DNA of 64,000 bases, taken from positions 1 through 64,000 of the forward strand of contig NZ_FNIM01000007.1 in the NCBI RefSeq assembly GCF_900103885.1, in the 5' to 3' direction. Source of the DNA: Actinomyces ruminicola (GTDB lineage: Bacteria > Actinomycetota > Actinomycetes > Actinomycetales > Actinomycetaceae). Position numbers and translations under genes: made by a program. The notes beneath the pieces were generated by a model, which was given only the letters and a program-made list of their open reading frames with translations, was not told the DNA's origin and searched no databases. Shown in pieces: positions 62,404 through 64,000 of the stretch (position 1 is the stretch's first letter; every line of letters starts with the position of its first letter).

Positions 62404-63010
62404 GACTCGCTTCGTACCTCTCGCATCGGTTGTTCGTCGGGAGGAGTGAAGATGGCCGGTGGTTCCTGGAATACTGCGGGTTGTTGATGATCTTGCTGTT
62501 CTGGGTGAGGGACACCTTCAAGGTGAATGCTACAGCATGCGTGTATCCGGACGTGGGGGTGCAGGTGGGGCGCGTGGCGCCGGTGTGTGTGGCCGGTGTG
62601 GTACTGCTGGGAGAGACGGCGCTTGCTGTGGGTGTATGGGTGGGGCCTTGATCCGACGTTGGTGCTGTGGTGCGGAGATGGGGCTGTGCATGATCCGGGT
62701 GAGACCGCTTGCGATCTGGCGCTGAGTGTGGCTGGGGGCGGGGACTGCTAGTCGGACTTGGCCCGGTTCTGATGCGAGCTGGCGGCGCTCGGGCGGGTTG
62801 CATCGCATCCGGCGGAAACACGCTGGCGTAGGACATTGAGGCGGTTCAGGAGGCGATTATGAAGGCGCGCCCGAGTGCGGGAGCTGGCAGGCCGCTATGC
62901 GCTGGATGCCTTCATCAGTGCTGGAGGGGTCGGGTGGTTGACATGGAGTCACCTGGCCGACGCGCACTACGAGAAGCGGTACCAGGGGCGCATGGGCGGG
63001 GACTAGCGTA
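62404..63010. other. Region with a frameshifted coding remnant
   Basis: No intact gene is supported. Between 62832 and 63006 a frame reading DIEAVQEAIMKARP shifts by one base into VRELAGRYALDAFISAGG and on to HYEKRYQGRMGGD before a stop. This looks like a decayed 3' end of a protein gene of unknown family. The short open frames further left (62430-62750) have no family resemblance. Confidence 0.35.
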
Positions 63011-63048
63011 TATGAGCAAGATGTACATCTTGGGCGTTATTGCTCATA
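63011..63048. promoter_or_regulatory. Nested palindromic operator of the Phd-RelE operon
   Basis: TATGAGCAA (63011-63019) and TTGCTCATA (63040-63048) are complements, and inside them AAGATGTACATCTT (63018-63031) is a perfect palindrome. The site ends ten bases before the antitoxin ATG, as expected for autoregulation. Confidence 0.6.
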
Positions 63049-63057
63049 CTGAGCATC

Positions 63058-63318
63058 ATGATCGAGATCAGTGTCTCCGCCGCGCGCAGCAGGCTCGCTG
63101 ACGTCATTGATGACGCCCGCGTGCACCATGCACCCGTCTTCCTTACTCGCCGGGGCCGCCGTCTTGCGGCGGTCATCGATGCGGAGGACCTTGAGCGCCC
63201 GACCGAAGCCGCGGAGGACCTCGAGGACATCAAGGCGGCCGAAGCGGCTCGTGCGGAGGTCGCCGAGCACGGCACCATTCCCTGGGATGAGGTCAAGGCG
63301 GACCTCGGACTGGCATGA
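63058..63318 (+). CDS. Phd/YefM-type antitoxin
   Basis: This is an 86-residue antitoxin. The N-terminal DNA-binding Phd fold is ISVSAARSRLADVIDDARV followed by VFLTRRGRRLAAVIDAED. The acidic C-terminal helix (EDLEDIKAAEAARAEVAEHG, then IPWDEVKADLGL) would wrap the toxin. The ATG at 63058 sits just after a nested palindrome. Its stop overlaps the toxin's start by four bases. Confidence 0.88.
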   Translation: MIEISVSAARSRLADVIDDARVHHAPVFLTRRGRRLAAVIDAEDLERPTEAAEDLEDIKAAEAARAEVAEHGTIPWDEVKADLGLA

Positions 63319-63578
63319 CGTACCGGATCGAGTTCAGCCCCGCCGCCGCGCGACAGCTGCGCAAGCTGGATGGCCGAGCCCGGCTCCGGGTTCAGGCGGT
63401 GGTTGAGCTGCTGGCGCAAGAGCCTCGCCCCTCTGGCGCGAAGAAGCTGGTCAGAGGGCGGGGCGAGTGGCGCGTGCGCAGCGGCGACTACCGCATCGTC
63501 TACGAGGTCCACGATGGTGTGCTGCTGGTTCTGGTCCTCGCCGTCGGGCACTGCCGCGAGGTCTACCGGCGCAGGTAA
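63315..63578 (+). CDS. RelE/ParE-family toxin
   Basis: This is an 87-residue toxin of the RelE type, expected to cut mRNA at the ribosome. Typical features are YRIEFSPAAARQLRKLD at the start, AQEPRPSGAKKLVRG, and WRVRSGDYRIVYEVHDG, with GHCREVYRR at the end providing the basic C-terminal residues. It is coupled to the antitoxin by an ATGA overlap and appears intact. Confidence 0.9.
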   Translation: MTYRIEFSPAAARQLRKLDGRARLRVQAVVELLAQEPRPSGAKKLVRGRGEWRVRSGDYRIVYEVHDGVLLVLVLAVGHCREVYRRR

Positions 63579-63666
63579 CGAGTAGTCGTAGGTGTTATGG
63601 CTCGAGAGCGCGCTGTGCGGCTTGCCGCTGCCCCGTGTGCCGGTGGGCGAGGGGTCTGGGGCATGT

Positions 63667-63791
63667 GGTGTCACAATTGATGACAAACGGGGGCGGCGGC
63701 GTTGGCCTCCTCGGACGAATCGCTGGAATCATGCGGGTGACGTACTGGCTCTTGAGGGCTGTCGGTGGTGTTTGTCATCGATTTTGACACC
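63667..63791. mobile_element. MITE-like element R4, copy 3
   Basis: The element is 125 bp with ends GGTGTCACAATTGATGACAA and the complement-type GTTTGTCATCGATTTTGACA plus CC. The interior has TGGAATCATGCGGGTGA. It is in the same size class as copies 1 and 2, more than 35 kb away, and lies after the Phd-RelE pair. Confidence 0.72.
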
Positions 63792-63891
63792 GGTACCCCT
63801 CGGGCGCGGCTGACGCTCGGACCGCCGTCGGTAGATGGTCGGTAGATGGCGTGTGTGACGGCTCGTCACCTGGACCGCCTCTACAGTGGTG

Positions 63892-64000
63892 TCAGGGTTT
63901 GAGTTGAACTGTGGCGTCTACGAACTCGGCCATCTCGTGATGCACTCCCGGCACCAGGACGAAGACGTCGAGGCACAGGCGAACGCCTTGGCTGCTGAGT
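63892..64000 (-). CDS. C-terminal end of an unidentified gene, cut by the window
   Basis: The last 36 codons of a minus-strand frame read LSSQGVRLCLDVFVLVPGV, then HHEMAEFVDATVQLKP and a stop. The pattern is protein-like, but too little is present to name a family. Confidence 0.45.
   Translation of the reverse strand, partial: LSSQGVRLCLDVFVLVPGVHHEMAEFVDATVQLKP

Noticed and set aside
62430-62651. Small ORF of 73 codons with a hydrophobic start
   Set aside because: No ribosome site, no family pattern, and it overlaps several equally open frames.

Overview
The window is high-GC actinobacterial DNA, most likely from Actinomyces or a close relative in the Actinomycetaceae. This rests on codon bias, GTG/TTG starts, TANNNT leaderless promoters, GTP-dependent PEP carboxykinase, DUF4244/TadE pilus genes next to an SftH/MrfA-type helicase, AztD, and many ABC sugar operons with DUF624 genes. 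No rRNA, tRNA or CRISPR array was recognised.

Layout. 0.6-3.7 kb holds housekeeping genes: pyrE, a SpoU-type RNA methylase, hsp20 and class II aldolase fbaA. 3.9-14.6 kb is a probable dextran/isomalto-oligosaccharide locus. It has a LacI regulator, a lipoprotein binding protein, a secreted GH49 dextranase with glucodextranase-type C-terminal modules, a GH13 alpha-1,6-glucosidase, two CUT1 permeases and a DUF624 protein. 15.8-19.7 kb is a second CUT1 transporter operon without a glycosidase. Neither operon has an ATPase. 19.8-27.0 kb carries zinc chaperone aztD behind a Zur-like box, purA, two LppM-like envelope genes and pckG. 27.3-35.2 kb is mixed: a DUF559-type gene framed by two copies of a short inverted-repeat element, nicotinamidase, a GST-like protein, two A/T-rich unknown genes, a TacA/TacT toxin-antitoxin pair, a DUF4921 GalT-like protein and two lipoproteins. 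35.6-40.6 kb holds the minor-pilin end of a tad locus, a prepilin peptidase and an MrfA/SftH-type helicase. 41.6-46.2 kb is an L-tartrate dehydratase and carrier operon with an AraC regulator, followed by a SWIM zinc-finger gene.

The right end, 48.4-63.6 kb, looks like a defence island. It contains toxin-antitoxin remnants, an Abi_2 (AbiF/AbiD) protein with a hairpin upstream, a tightly coupled two-gene unit, a separate SF2 helicase with a putative C-terminal PD-(D/E)xK nuclease, and a Phd/RelE pair. The two-gene unit is a 2184-residue SF2 helicase with a DUF1998 region and a Vsr-like C-terminal domain (DruE-like), followed one base later by an SF1 helicase with a RelE/ParE-like N-terminus. 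This pair is the best candidate for an undescribed or unassigned system.

Intergenic DNA is rich in short repeat families: a 125-bp element with 22-bp terminal inverted repeats (three copies), 23-bp tandem units (three sites), an 80-bp hairpin element (two copies, one abutting a broken PIN-toxin gene), and a 3+3 inverted array of 19-bp units.
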